Below are positions 1 to 8,192 of a stretch of 64,000 bases of DNA, piece after piece. The stretch's first letter is position 1; the number at the start of each line of letters is the position of its first letter. The stretch comes from Francisella salimarina. Its GTDB lineage: Bacteria; Pseudomonadota; Gammaproteobacteria; Francisellales; Francisellaceae. Made by a program: the position numbers and the translations under genes. Location of the stretch: NCBI RefSeq assembly GCF_007923265.1, contig NZ_VOJA01000004.1, positions 124,001 to 188,000 of the forward strand, given 5' to 3'. The notes under the pieces were generated by a model. It was not told the origin of the DNA, ran no database searches, and was given only the letters and a program-made list of their open reading frames with translations.

Positions 1-657
1 TTCAAAGTGCTCTGTATAAGTCAGAAAAAGCTCATTATTGATAACTGTAGCACTTCCTGAGAAAGCCCCACCAATATATCTATCATCAAGATCGTTTTGT
101 GGGTATATAGCAATAGGTAGATGTTGCCAATGTACCATATCTTCAGATACTGCATGTCCCCAGTGTAGCATTGGTGTATGCTTACCATAAGGATAATGTT
201 GGTAAAACATATGATATTTACCATTGAAGTAAACTAGGCCATTTGGATCATTTAACCAAGCTTCTTTTGCAGTGAAGTGATATTGTAGACGTTTAGTATT
301 TCTTATATTTGAATTATCATGAGAATGACATGACTGCCATTTACCATGTTTCAGACTAAAGCAGATACCTCCCTGCTCAAGCAAAGAATCATCATACAGC
401 CAACCGTTCTCTATACTTATATTTTGAGTATCACAAACAATTTTTAGGATATATTCCTTATTAGCTTCTAGTAACCACTCAATATGATAATACTTAGTTT
501 TTAGTGTGGTTGTTTGGATTGGATGACATTCTACAACTGTATCATTGTGATAGAGCTTAAATTGCCCATGCTGATTGGTATTATAGTCAAAAGATATTAC
601 ACAGTTAGTTTTGACATTTAGGCTAAAAGAATTTTCATCGAGTTTTGTTATAAGCAT
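1..657 (-). CDS. Glycoside hydrolase family 32 protein (sucrose/fructan hydrolase-like), 3' part missing
   Basis: An open frame of 219 codons runs from ATG at 657 to the window edge without a stop, so only the N-terminal part is seen. The GH32 nucleophile motif WLNDPNG is at residues 134-140 (the Asp of NDPNG is the family nucleophile), followed by [18 protein letters not shown] and the FSGSA motif near residue 199. This family hydrolyses beta-fructosides such as sucrose, sucrose-6-phosphate or levan. NDPNG usually lies about 35-50 residues from the start of bacterial sucrose-6-phosphate hydrolases; here about 130 residues precede it and form an extra domain I do not recognise. No signal peptide is visible, so it is probably cytoplasmic. 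It diverges from the POT transporter gene at 806. Confidence 0.85.
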   Translation of the reverse strand, partial: MLITKLDENSFSLNVKTNCVISFDYNTNQHGQFKLYHNDTVVECHPIQTTTLKTKYYHIEWLLEANKEYILKIVCDTQNISIENGWLYDDSLLEQGGICFSLKHGKWQSCHSHDNSNIRNTKRLQYHFTAKEAWLNDPNGLVYFNGKYHMFYQHYPYGKHTPMLHWGHAVSEDMVHWQHLPIAIYPQNDLDDRYIGGAFSGSATVINNELFLTYTEHFE

Positions 658-805
658 TTTCAAAACAATAAAGAAGTATATAAGAAAAGTTTAAGTGACT
701 AAATATCTATAGTCAATTTATAATCATTAAAACAAAATTAGGCTTACTATTTTGCACAATGTGTTATAGATTATATTGTTATAAATTTAGTAAAGAGAAT
801 TGGTT

Positions 806-2242
806 TTGATAAAAGATATAAAGGTAAGGCAGTTTTCAGTATTGTGGTTTATAGAGTTATGGGAGAGATATGCTTTTTATAGCTTCCAAGCTTTATTTAT
901 GCTTTTTATAACAGCTAGTCATATTAGTGAGTCACAAGGGTATCTAATTTTTGGGATATTTGCTTCATTAATTTATATTACGCCAACCATAGGTGGATAT
1001 ATATCTGATAAAGTTATCGGCATAAAAAATGCTTTAGTTACTGGTGCAATTCTACTGTTATTAGGTTATGTTGTATTAGCAATGTCTAATGATCTTAAGC
1101 ATATTAGCTGGGCGTTATCATTAATTATTGTTGGTAATGGTTTATTTAAGCCTGCTCCAACAGCGTTAATTTCAAAGATTTTTAATGACAATCCTGCACA
1201 GTCACATTCAGCATTTACACTTTATTATATGGGTGTAAATATAGGGAGTTTTTTAGCAATAGCATTTACTCCTATTATTGCAAAATATACTAGTTATTCA
1301 TATGCTTTTATAATTTGTGTTATTGGTATGATTTTAGCACTATCAAATTATGCTTGGCGTGCAAGATTATTAAAAGATATTGAACCAGAGAATAAAAAAA
1401 TAACCAATAAAACTAAAGCTCTAGTCTCATTGGTATGTTTATTACAAATAGCTATTTGTTATGCTTTATTTCAGATGACAGATATATCTCTGTATTTAAT
1501 AATAGTTGTCTGTTTATTAACTTTTTTGTACATGCTGAATGATGCAAAAAATACTTCGAGTAAAAAAGAAAAAATACTACAGATAATCGGTGTGATTTTA
1601 GTAATTGAAGCAGTTATCTATTTTATTATTTATAACCAAATGTTTTCTACATTAGTTTTGTTTGCTGACCATAATGTAAATCTTAATTTGATTGGGTTTA
1701 ATGTTTCTCCAGCAACTTATGCAGCACTAGACTCTTTTTGGTTAGTGGTTCTAAGTCCTATTTTGGCAATACTGTATAAGAAGAGTGTAAGTCACTTATC
1801 AATCCCTTATAAATACTCTATAGGTACAGTGATAGCTGGGTTAGCTCCATTAACATTATACTTAGTCATTATGTTAACGCAGAAAAATGGCTTTATTGAT
1901 GGTAATTGGATGATTATCTACTTCTTCTTTGGAGCATTAGCAGAATTGTTGGTTGCTGCTTTAGGTTTTTCTTTGATAGCGATTTATTTTAGAAAAGAGA
2001 TAGTTACGCTAGGCATGGGCTTTTTTATGCTTGCATTAGCTTTTGGCGGCGCATTATCTGGTAAACTAGGTCAGCTTGTAGCTATGCCAGAAGGTAAGAT
2101 TGATCCTATTATGAGTTTAAATATCTATCAAAATTACTTTTTATGGCTAGGTGTAATAACTATCATTTTAGGTATCGTATATGCTTTGGTAGCTAGACTA
2201 GCTACTAGTATAGCCAAGAAGAATAACATTTCTTTAGGATAA
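806..2242 (+). CDS. POT/PTR2 family proton-dependent oligopeptide transporter
   Basis: Inner-membrane symporter that takes up di- or tripeptides with protons. The family motif ExxER is present as ELWERYAFYS near residue 17, and the second PTR2 signature as GGYISDKVIG near residue 63. The rest is a series of hydrophobic segments, and the length of about 478 aa fits the family's 12-14 membrane helices. There is no ATG start. TTG at 806 is preferred over the in-frame TTG at 800 because the AGAG at 794-797 lies 8 bases before 806 but only 2 before 800. The gene converges on leuB with 13 bp between the stop codons. Substrate range cannot be read from sequence. Confidence 0.9.
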   Translation: MIKDIKVRQFSVLWFIELWERYAFYSFQALFMLFITASHISESQGYLIFGIFASLIYITPTIGGYISDKVIGIKNALVTGAILLLLGYVVLAMSNDLKHISWALSLIIVGNGLFKPAPTALISKIFNDNPAQSHSAFTLYYMGVNIGSFLAIAFTPIIAKYTSYSYAFIICVIGMILALSNYAWRARLLKDIEPENKKITNKTKALVSLVCLLQIAICYALFQMTDISLYLIIVVCLLTFLYMLNDAKNTSSKKEKILQIIGVILVIEAVIYFIIYNQMFSTLVLFADHNVNLNLIGFNVSPATYAALDSFWLVVLSPILAILYKKSVSHLSIPYKYSIGTVIAGLAPLTLYLVIMLTQKNGFIDGNWMIIYFFFGALAELLVAALGFSLIAIYFRKEIVTLGMGFFMLALAFGGALSGKLGQLVAMPEGKIDPIMSLNIYQNYFLWLGVITIILGIVYALVARLATSIAKKNNISLG

Positions 2243-2255
2243 TATAATAAGAGTT

Positions 2256-3335
2256 TTATAGTCTATTTATAATCTCATCGGTAAACTCTATTGTTGAGGC
2301 TAGTTTAGTTCCTTGAGTGTATATATCTGAAGTTCTAAAGCCATCTTCAAGAGTCTTATTGATAGCACTTGCAATGGCTTCTGCCTCTGTTACTAAGCCA
2401 AATGAATAAGAAAGCATTAATGAAGCAGATAATATCTGCGCAATTGGGTTTGCTTTGCCCTGACCTTTGATATCATAAGCAGAACCACCAGAAGGCTCAT
2501 ATAACCCAAAACCATCTTTATTTAAACTTATTGATGGTACTAAGCCAATAGAACCAGGTAATACAGATGCTAAATCAGAAATAATATCACCAAAAAGGTT
2601 ACCAGTAACCATTACATCAAATTGACTAGGATTAAGTACCATTTGCATTGCACAATTATCAACATACATATGATTAACATTTACATTTGGATAATTTTTA
2701 GCCACTTCATTGACAATATTTCTCCATAGCCTTGATGTATCTAAGACATTAGCCTTATCTACAGATGTAAGTCTATTTGAGCGTTGAGTGGCTCTTTCAA
2801 ATGCTTGTACGACAATATTTCTAATCGTATGTTCATCATACTCAGCAATATCAGTTGCACATCTTACACCACATTCATCTGTAAAAGTTCTATGCTCACC
2901 AAAGTAGATATCTCTAGATAATTCTCTAAAGATTTCAATATCTGCACCATTTGCAATACGACTATCCTTTAGTGGACAAGCTTCTTTGAGTGCTGGAAAA
3001 ATCTGGCTAGGACGGATGTTTATATTAAAACCAAAGTGTTTTCTAAGAGCTAGGATACTATTAGCCTCACAGCCTTGCCATTTTTCTTCATTTTGAGCTT
3101 CAACAGGTCCGCCAACAGAGCCAAAAAGTATTGCATCAGAGTTTTTACATATCTCTAATGTTTCTTCTGGACAGTGGCTTTTATATTTATCATAAGCAGC
3201 ACCACCAACAAGAGCTTCTATATAGTTAAATTTATGATTATATTTTTTAGCAATAGAATCAAGAACTTTGATTGCTGATTCCATTACTTCAGGTCCGATT
3301 CCATCACCTGCTAATATAGCAATATTTTTTTCCAT
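2256..3335 (-). CDS. leuB: 3-isopropylmalate dehydrogenase
   Basis: Catalyses the NAD-dependent oxidative decarboxylation of 3-isopropylmalate, the third step of leucine synthesis, in the cytosol. Seen: GDGIGPEVM near the N-terminus, GSVGGP, the substrate loop RELSRDIYFGEHR, VDNCAMQMV and the metal/NAD motif NLFGDIISDLAS. A longer frame opens at 3359 inside leuD. ATG at 3335 is preferred: AGAGG lies 5 bases before it, and the product (359 aa) then starts directly at the Rossmann-like strand. The start follows the leuD stop by 1 bp, so translation is probably coupled. Last gene of the ilvE-leuACDB operon. Confidence 0.95.
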   Translation of the reverse strand: MEKNIAILAGDGIGPEVMESAIKVLDSIAKKYNHKFNYIEALVGGAAYDKYKSHCPEETLEICKNSDAILFGSVGGPVEAQNEEKWQGCEANSILALRKHFGFNINIRPSQIFPALKEACPLKDSRIANGADIEIFRELSRDIYFGEHRTFTDECGVRCATDIAEYDEHTIRNIVVQAFERATQRSNRLTSVDKANVLDTSRLWRNIVNEVAKNYPNVNVNHMYVDNCAMQMVLNPSQFDVMVTGNLFGDIISDLASVLPGSIGLVPSISLNKDGFGLYEPSGGSAYDIKGQGKANPIAQILSASLMLSYSFGLVTEAEAIASAINKTLEDGFRTSDIYTQGTKLASTIEFTDEIINRL

Positions 3336-3336
3336 T

Positions 3337-3906
3337 TTAGCCTCTTTGTGATTGTTCAAATTGTTTGATTATATCTAGATGTTCAATAAGATAAGTCATG
3401 TCATCAAGTCCTCTAATCAGGCAATCTTTACGGAAAGGGTCATAATCAAAATTATAAGTATCACCATCTGCACTAACCGTTTGCTCTTGTAAGTCAATAG
3501 TTATACTAAATTTTGGATCTTCAGCCTTATCACATAATTCTTTGACAATATCTTTGTCTAATGAGATTAACAATAAGCCATTTTTTGCAGCATTATTGAA
3601 AAAGATGTCAGAAAATGATGGTGCAATTATAACTTTGATACCCGCTTGAGTTAATGCCCAAACAGCATGCTCTCTTGATGAACCACAGCCAAAATTATCT
3701 CCAGCAATCAATATTTCAGAATTAGAGTAGTCAGGGTTATTAAAAACAAAACCACTATCTTTTTCCTTTAAGTTATGAAATAAACTTTTACCATAACCAT
3801 CTTTTGTTGTTTGAGTTAGAAAGTTTGCAGGAATAATCATATCTGTATCAATATCACTTAGCCATAAAGGAATTGCGCTAGATGTTAGTTTTTTAAAAGC
3901 TTGCAT
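3337..3906 (-). CDS. leuD: 3-isopropylmalate dehydratase small subunit
   Basis: Small (swivelling-domain) subunit of isopropylmalate isomerase, which converts 2- to 3-isopropylmalate together with LeuC. The 189-residue length is normal. Seen: the early [13 protein letters not shown] segment and the conserved [14 protein letters not shown] motif that contributes substrate-contacting residues. It lies 2 bp after leuC and 1 bp before the preferred leuB start, consistent with tight co-translation of the complex partners. Confidence 0.95.
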   Translation of the reverse strand: MQAFKKLTSSAIPLWLSDIDTDMIIPANFLTQTTKDGYGKSLFHNLKEKDSGFVFNNPDYSNSEILIAGDNFGCGSSREHAVWALTQAGIKVIIAPSFSDIFFNNAAKNGLLLISLDKDIVKELCDKAEDPKFSITIDLQEQTVSADGDTYNFDYDPFRKDCLIRGLDDMTYLIEHLDIIKQFEQSQRG

Positions 3907-3908
3907 TC

Positions 3909-5318
3909 TTATAGCTCCTTATCTAATTTATCAACACTACAAATCTTACCCATAACAGCACTAGCAGCAACTGTTTGTGGTGAAGCAAGATGAGTTATAC
4001 TTCCTTTACCTTGACGGCCTATAAAGTTTCTATTTGAGGTACTAATACATCTTTGACCTTCTGGAACCTTATCATCATTCATTGCTAAACACATTGAGCA
4101 ACCAGGCATTCTAAATTCAGCACCAGCATCCGCAAAGATCTTATCTAAACCTTCTGCTATTGCAATATTTCGTACTTGCTCTGACCCAGGAACTATATAC
4201 ATAGTTACATTTTTAGCAACCTGTTTGCCTTTTAAAACATTAGCCACAGCGCGCATATCTTCTATACGACCATTAGTACAGCTACCAACAAATGCCCACT
4301 GTATTTCTTTACCAAAGATATCTTCATCGGCATTAAATTTAGTATAGTCATAAGCTTGTTGAGCCAGTTTGTGTTGATGAGTAGGTATATCCTTCAAGCT
4401 TGGAATCTTAGCTGAGATACTGATAGCATGTTGAGGGTTTATTCCCCATGTAACCATTGGCTCAAGTCCTTCAATATCGACTTTGATAGTTTTGTCATAG
4501 TGAGCGTTTTCATCACTGATAAAGCTATTCCAATATTCTACAGATTTGTCAAAATCCTTACCTTGAGGCGCATATTTTTTACCTTTTAGATAACTAAAAG
4601 TTTTCTCATCAGGAGAAACCAAACCCGCTCTTGCACCACATTCTATCGACATATTACATAACGTCATACGCTCTTCCATAGTCATATCTTTGATTGCTTG
4701 GCCAACATACTCGATGACATAACCACCAGCACCGCCAATACCAATATTAGCGATTAGCTTCATGATAATATCTTTAGCCGTAGCTGACTTTGACGGCTTA
4801 CCAACAAACTCTACTTTCATTGTCTTTGGTCTATATTGCAAAATACAGTTAGTAGCAAGTACATGTCCAACTTCAGATGTTCCCACCCCAAATGCCAAAG
4901 CACCAAATGCACCATGAGTTGAAGTATGAGAGTCACCACATACAAGAGTTATACCTGGTAATGTAAAGCCAAGCTCTGGACCTATGACATGGACAATCCC
5001 TTGATGTTGGCTTTCAAAATCATAAAAATCAATACCAAATTCTTTAACATTGCTTCGTAATTTCTCAACTTGAGCTTGAGCAGTTTTATCTTTCATCTCT
5101 AATCTATTGATTGGTGATGTTGATATACTATGATCTACAGTCGCAATAATCGATTTCGGATTATTGATAGGTATATTTAACTCTCTAATTTTATCAAAAG
5201 CTTGAGCAGATGTTACTTCATGCATAAGCATTCTATCTATATATAAAATATCAGGAAAGTCAGGTATATGTTTTACAACGTGAGCATCCCAGATTTTATC
5301 AATAATATTTTTTGCCAT
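3909..5318 (-). CDS. leuC: 3-isopropylmalate dehydratase large subunit
   Basis: Large, [4Fe-4S]-binding subunit of isopropylmalate isomerase, an aconitase-family enzyme acting with LeuD in leucine synthesis. The 469-residue length is typical. The three cluster ligands expected in the family are visible in GSCTNGR and in PGCSMC; the early TVDHSIST and [13 protein letters not shown] segments carry active-site residues. It starts 1 bp after the leuA stop in the same operon. As a solvent-exposed Fe-S enzyme it is likely sensitive to oxidative stress (family knowledge). Confidence 0.96.
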   Translation of the reverse strand: MAKNIIDKIWDAHVVKHIPDFPDILYIDRMLMHEVTSAQAFDKIRELNIPINNPKSIIATVDHSISTSPINRLEMKDKTAQAQVEKLRSNVKEFGIDFYDFESQHQGIVHVIGPELGFTLPGITLVCGDSHTSTHGAFGALAFGVGTSEVGHVLATNCILQYRPKTMKVEFVGKPSKSATAKDIIMKLIANIGIGGAGGYVIEYVGQAIKDMTMEERMTLCNMSIECGARAGLVSPDEKTFSYLKGKKYAPQGKDFDKSVEYWNSFISDENAHYDKTIKVDIEGLEPMVTWGINPQHAISISAKIPSLKDIPTHQHKLAQQAYDYTKFNADEDIFGKEIQWAFVGSCTNGRIEDMRAVANVLKGKQVAKNVTMYIVPGSEQVRNIAIAEGLDKIFADAGAEFRMPGCSMCLAMNDDKVPEGQRCISTSNRNFIGRQGKGSITHLASPQTVAASAVMGKICSVDKLDKEL

Positions 5319-5319
5319 T

Positions 5320-6900
5320 TTATTTCCTATAGTTTGTTTCTATATATAGCTTATTAGTCGCTGTTATTAATGCTTTAAGTGAGGATATCTCAATATCTTG
5401 ATCTACAGCAATCCCTTCAACGACCGGACTATTTTCACCAGTTTTGATTATAATGGTGGTTTCAGATTTAGAATTAATTCCAGCATCTTTTAATGATCTA
5501 GAGAAGTAATCTGAAATATTTATCTCTGGTATATGCTCCTGTATACCTTTTAATAGTGCTGAAAGAGCTGAGTTATCGCCATTATCAGTAACTTTATAGT
5601 CTATATTTCCAAAGAATTTTCCTTTAAGCTCAACATAGGTTTCACCATTAGATTTACCGTAGTCTATAGCTGATACATTAATCGGAGATTTAATCTGCTT
5701 ATAAGCCAGTATTAGTTCTTCATCTGTGATACCTTTTCTACGCTCATGATAAATATCTTTTATTTGCTGAGCTATAGCTGCTTTTTCTTTATCATCACAA
5801 ATATAACCATTTTCTTCGATAATTTTCTTAGCATGGTTACCACCTGATAATGGACCAAAAATAAAGCTAATTTCATTACCGACAGATTCTGGGTGAAATG
5901 GCTGATATGCTAGAGGATTATTCAATATAGCATTTGTATGTCCACCAGAAGTGTGTCGTGCTGAGTTTAGACCTGTGATAGGGTGGTGAGGTTGTCTTGA
6001 TAACATTCTCTTGCCAATAAAATCTGAAATAGTTTTAAAATTAGCAATATTAATATTATTATAATAATGACAATCTTTTTGTTTACCAAAAAGGTTTATA
6101 AACATCACACATTGTTCTAATGATGCGTTACCAGCTCTTTCACCAACACCATTGATACAGCCCTCTACTTGTGTTGCAGGACCATCAAATACAGCGTTCA
6201 TAGAGTTCTCTAATGCTAATCCCAAATCATTATGACAGTGTGCTGACCAGATTATATTTTTATCAGGGAATTCTTTTTTGATGATTTCAGCATGTTTAGT
6301 CATATTTTTGACAAAGTAGTTATCATTTTCACGCTCACAAGCTCCACCAATAGTGTCAGGACAGTTGATAACTGTAACACCAGCAGATACTGCAGCCCTA
6401 AAAACATCAGTAACATAGTCAAAAGTATCACCTAGTCTTGAATATCCTTCTGCACTAAACTCGACTTCAAAGCCTTGATCACTAGCTAGCTTAATTAACT
6501 CATAAACATTTTTGATATTCTGCTCGTTATCATTTTTGCTACCAAGACTAGCTTGAGCTAGATTTGGATCTACAGGCAAATACATATGAACTCTAGCTTT
6601 AGCTATTGCTAATGATGGACGTAATGCATCCATAGTTATTTCTACTTGATTTTTTCTTAACTGACATAGTCCAGCAATAACCATATTAGAGTTTTTCTCA
6701 GCCATTCTTTTTGAGATAGTATTTACTATTTCAAAATCTGTATTACTTGCTGAAGGGAAGCCTGCTTCTAGGACATCGATATTTAGCTTATCTGCAAGAT
6801 CTGCATACGCAATATTATCTTCAAAAGACATCCCAGCTCCAGGAGACTGTTGTCCATCTCTAAGAGTTGTATCAAAAATATAAATTTTCTTTTTATCCAT
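5320..6900 (-). CDS. leuA: 2-isopropylmalate synthase
   Basis: Condenses acetyl-CoA with 2-oxoisovalerate, the committed step of leucine synthesis. Domains in order: an HMG-CoA-lyase-like TIM barrel with FDTTLRDGQQSPG at residues 9-21 and the metal-binding HCHNDLGLA motif near 222; a linker containing the conserved GLNSARHTSGGHTNA segment; and a C-terminal LeuA regulatory domain from about residue 400 that in relatives binds leucine for feedback inhibition. The 526-aa length fits the long form. It lies 11 bp after ilvE and 1 bp before leuC, so it is operonic. Confidence 0.95.
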   Translation of the reverse strand: MDKKKIYIFDTTLRDGQQSPGAGMSFEDNIAYADLADKLNIDVLEAGFPSASNTDFEIVNTISKRMAEKNSNMVIAGLCQLRKNQVEITMDALRPSLAIAKARVHMYLPVDPNLAQASLGSKNDNEQNIKNVYELIKLASDQGFEVEFSAEGYSRLGDTFDYVTDVFRAAVSAGVTVINCPDTIGGACERENDNYFVKNMTKHAEIIKKEFPDKNIIWSAHCHNDLGLALENSMNAVFDGPATQVEGCINGVGERAGNASLEQCVMFINLFGKQKDCHYYNNINIANFKTISDFIGKRMLSRQPHHPITGLNSARHTSGGHTNAILNNPLAYQPFHPESVGNEISFIFGPLSGGNHAKKIIEENGYICDDKEKAAIAQQIKDIYHERRKGITDEELILAYKQIKSPINVSAIDYGKSNGETYVELKGKFFGNIDYKVTDNGDNSALSALLKGIQEHIPEINISDYFSRSLKDAGINSKSETTIIIKTGENSPVVEGIAVDQDIEISSLKALITATNKLYIETNYRK

Positions 6901-6911
6901 TTCACTGGCTC

Positions 6912-7799
6912 CTATACATAAGTTAAAGCATCTTTATAAGCTTCGCCTTTTTTAAGTTTTTCAAAGACTTCTTTTATTTGATTGGTTATTGTGTGGTCAT
7001 TACTTTTTAACTTATTATCATCTATACTTGCCACAGGAGTGATTTCAGCAGCAGTTCCACAGAAGAAAGCCTCATCTGCATTTATTAGCTCATCAACTTT
7101 AAACAAGCGTTCTGTAACTTTATAGCCCAAATCTTTAGCAATTTGGATTATAAGCTTACGAGTTATCCCATCTAGTATAGTTCCTAATGGAGTTGTTATA
7201 ACTTCATTATCTTTGACAAAAAATACATTCATGGCAGCACCTTCAGCTACATTGCCATCAGCATCTAGAAGCAGAGATTCATGGTAATGCGTACCAAGAG
7301 TCTCTCTAGAAGCTAATATACTGTTGACATAGTGACCACCAATTTTCGCATCACAGACAGTAGAGCGAGGGTGAATTCTTATATATTTACTAACTTTGAT
7401 ATCTACTTTATCAGCAGCCATATATTTACCCATATCTATGCAATAGATAGTGATATCAACAGGGTGATCTTTCGCTGGTAGAACACTAACTCCTCCTTCA
7501 GCAAAATATGCCAACGGTCTTATATAGCAAGATTTTTTGCCACTAGCTCTGATAGTATCTAATACAGCTTGGCATAGTTCATCAAGGGTATATTTACACG
7601 TCATGCCTAGGACACTCATCGAGTACATAAGTCTTTGCATATGCTCTTTTAGTTTTAAAACACCTACACCATTAGGAGTATCATAGGCTCTTATACCTTC
7701 AAATACAGATGACCCGTAATGCAAAGAGTGAGTATCTATACCAACTTTTGCTTCTTTATAGGAGATTATCTCGCCATTTTTCCAAATTTTACCTATCAT
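6912..7799 (-). CDS. ilvE: Branched-chain amino acid aminotransferase
   Basis: Class IV PLP-dependent transaminase that interconverts leucine, isoleucine or valine and their 2-oxo acids. Seen: GSSVFEGIRAY near residues 29-39, the PLP-lysine region DAKIGGHYVNSILA, the EGAAMNVFFV segment, and a conserved FFCGTAAEITPV near the C-terminus. The 295-aa length is typical. It is the first recognised structural gene of the operon with leuACDB. A GAGGG sits 4 bases before the ATG as the ribosome-binding site. A leucine-codon-rich small ORF lies 59 bp upstream (see 7859-8038), suggesting possible control by leucine supply. Confidence 0.95.
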   Translation of the reverse strand: MIGKIWKNGEIISYKEAKVGIDTHSLHYGSSVFEGIRAYDTPNGVGVLKLKEHMQRLMYSMSVLGMTCKYTLDELCQAVLDTIRASGKKSCYIRPLAYFAEGGVSVLPAKDHPVDITIYCIDMGKYMAADKVDIKVSKYIRIHPRSTVCDAKIGGHYVNSILASRETLGTHYHESLLLDADGNVAEGAAMNVFFVKDNEVITTPLGTILDGITRKLIIQIAKDLGYKVTERLFKVDELINADEAFFCGTAAEITPVASIDDNKLKSNDHTITNQIKEVFEKLKKGEAYKDALTYV

Positions 7800-7858
7800 A
7801 TTGACCCTCGATATTTTGTAATTATTTAAAATATATTTTTATGCAACAATGTCTAAAA

Positions 7859-8038
7859 TTATAGACAGAGGAGTTTTGTGCTGAGGGAGAGGAGTGCTTG
7901 AGAAGAGTTACTTTGAGATTTGATTTTTTGAGAAAACATAGCAGTGGCTGTTTTACCACTACCAACTGCTTCGACTATAGAGAAATTACTCCCTTTTTGT
8001 CTTCGTATCTGCATACATGAATCTACTTTTTTATGCAT
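7859..8038 (-). CDS. Small ORF upstream of ilvE-leuACDB; candidate leucine leader peptide
   Basis: A 59-codon frame starts at ATG 8038, with AAGGG three bases upstream, and stops at 7859, 59 bp before ilvE. The last 13 codons include six leucines, five of them CTC, a codon that looks rare in this AT-rich genome; the peptide ends LLSLSTKLLCL. That is the pattern of an amino-acid attenuator leader. An internal ATG at 7939 would give a 26-aa peptide of more usual leader size, but it lacks a visible ribosome-binding site. The upstream part contains VEAVGSGKTATA, which looks like a nucleotide-binding P-loop, so a fragment of a decayed ATPase gene is an alternative. No GC-rich terminator hairpin lies between this ORF and ilvE. 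Confidence 0.4.
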   Translation of the reverse strand: MHKKVDSCMQIRRQKGSNFSIVEAVGSGKTATAMFSQKIKSQSNSSQALLSLSTKLLCL

Positions 8039-8068
8039 TTTCCCTTAGCTTTTGATTAAAGGATATTT

Positions 8069-8097
8069 TATTTAAAATACCACTATATAAAACTCAA
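8069..8097 (-). promoter_or_regulatory. Candidate promoter of the ilvE-leuACDB operon
   Basis: On the minus strand TTGAGT (8092-8097) is followed, 16-17 bases later, by TTAAAT or TAAATA as a weak -10. Transcription would start near 8062, about 24 bases before the small leader ORF. This lies in the 393-bp gap 7800-8192 between ilvE and ppdK; apart from the promoter and leader ORF, and AT-rich sequence beyond 8100, I see nothing else there. Confidence 0.35.
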
Positions 8098-8192
8098 TAT
8101 AGTTATTGTAGCCATATAATATTTTAGAGTAAACCTTGATTTAGCTTAACTAGTGAAATTTTTTGAAAGGGAAGAATTTAAAAGATAGTTAA

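Noticed and set aside
7859-8038. Remnant of a CRISPR-associated or restriction helicase based on the GSGKTATA motif alone
   Set aside because: A single P-loop-like motif in 59 residues is not enough; no other helicase motif, cas gene or repeat array is seen nearby.
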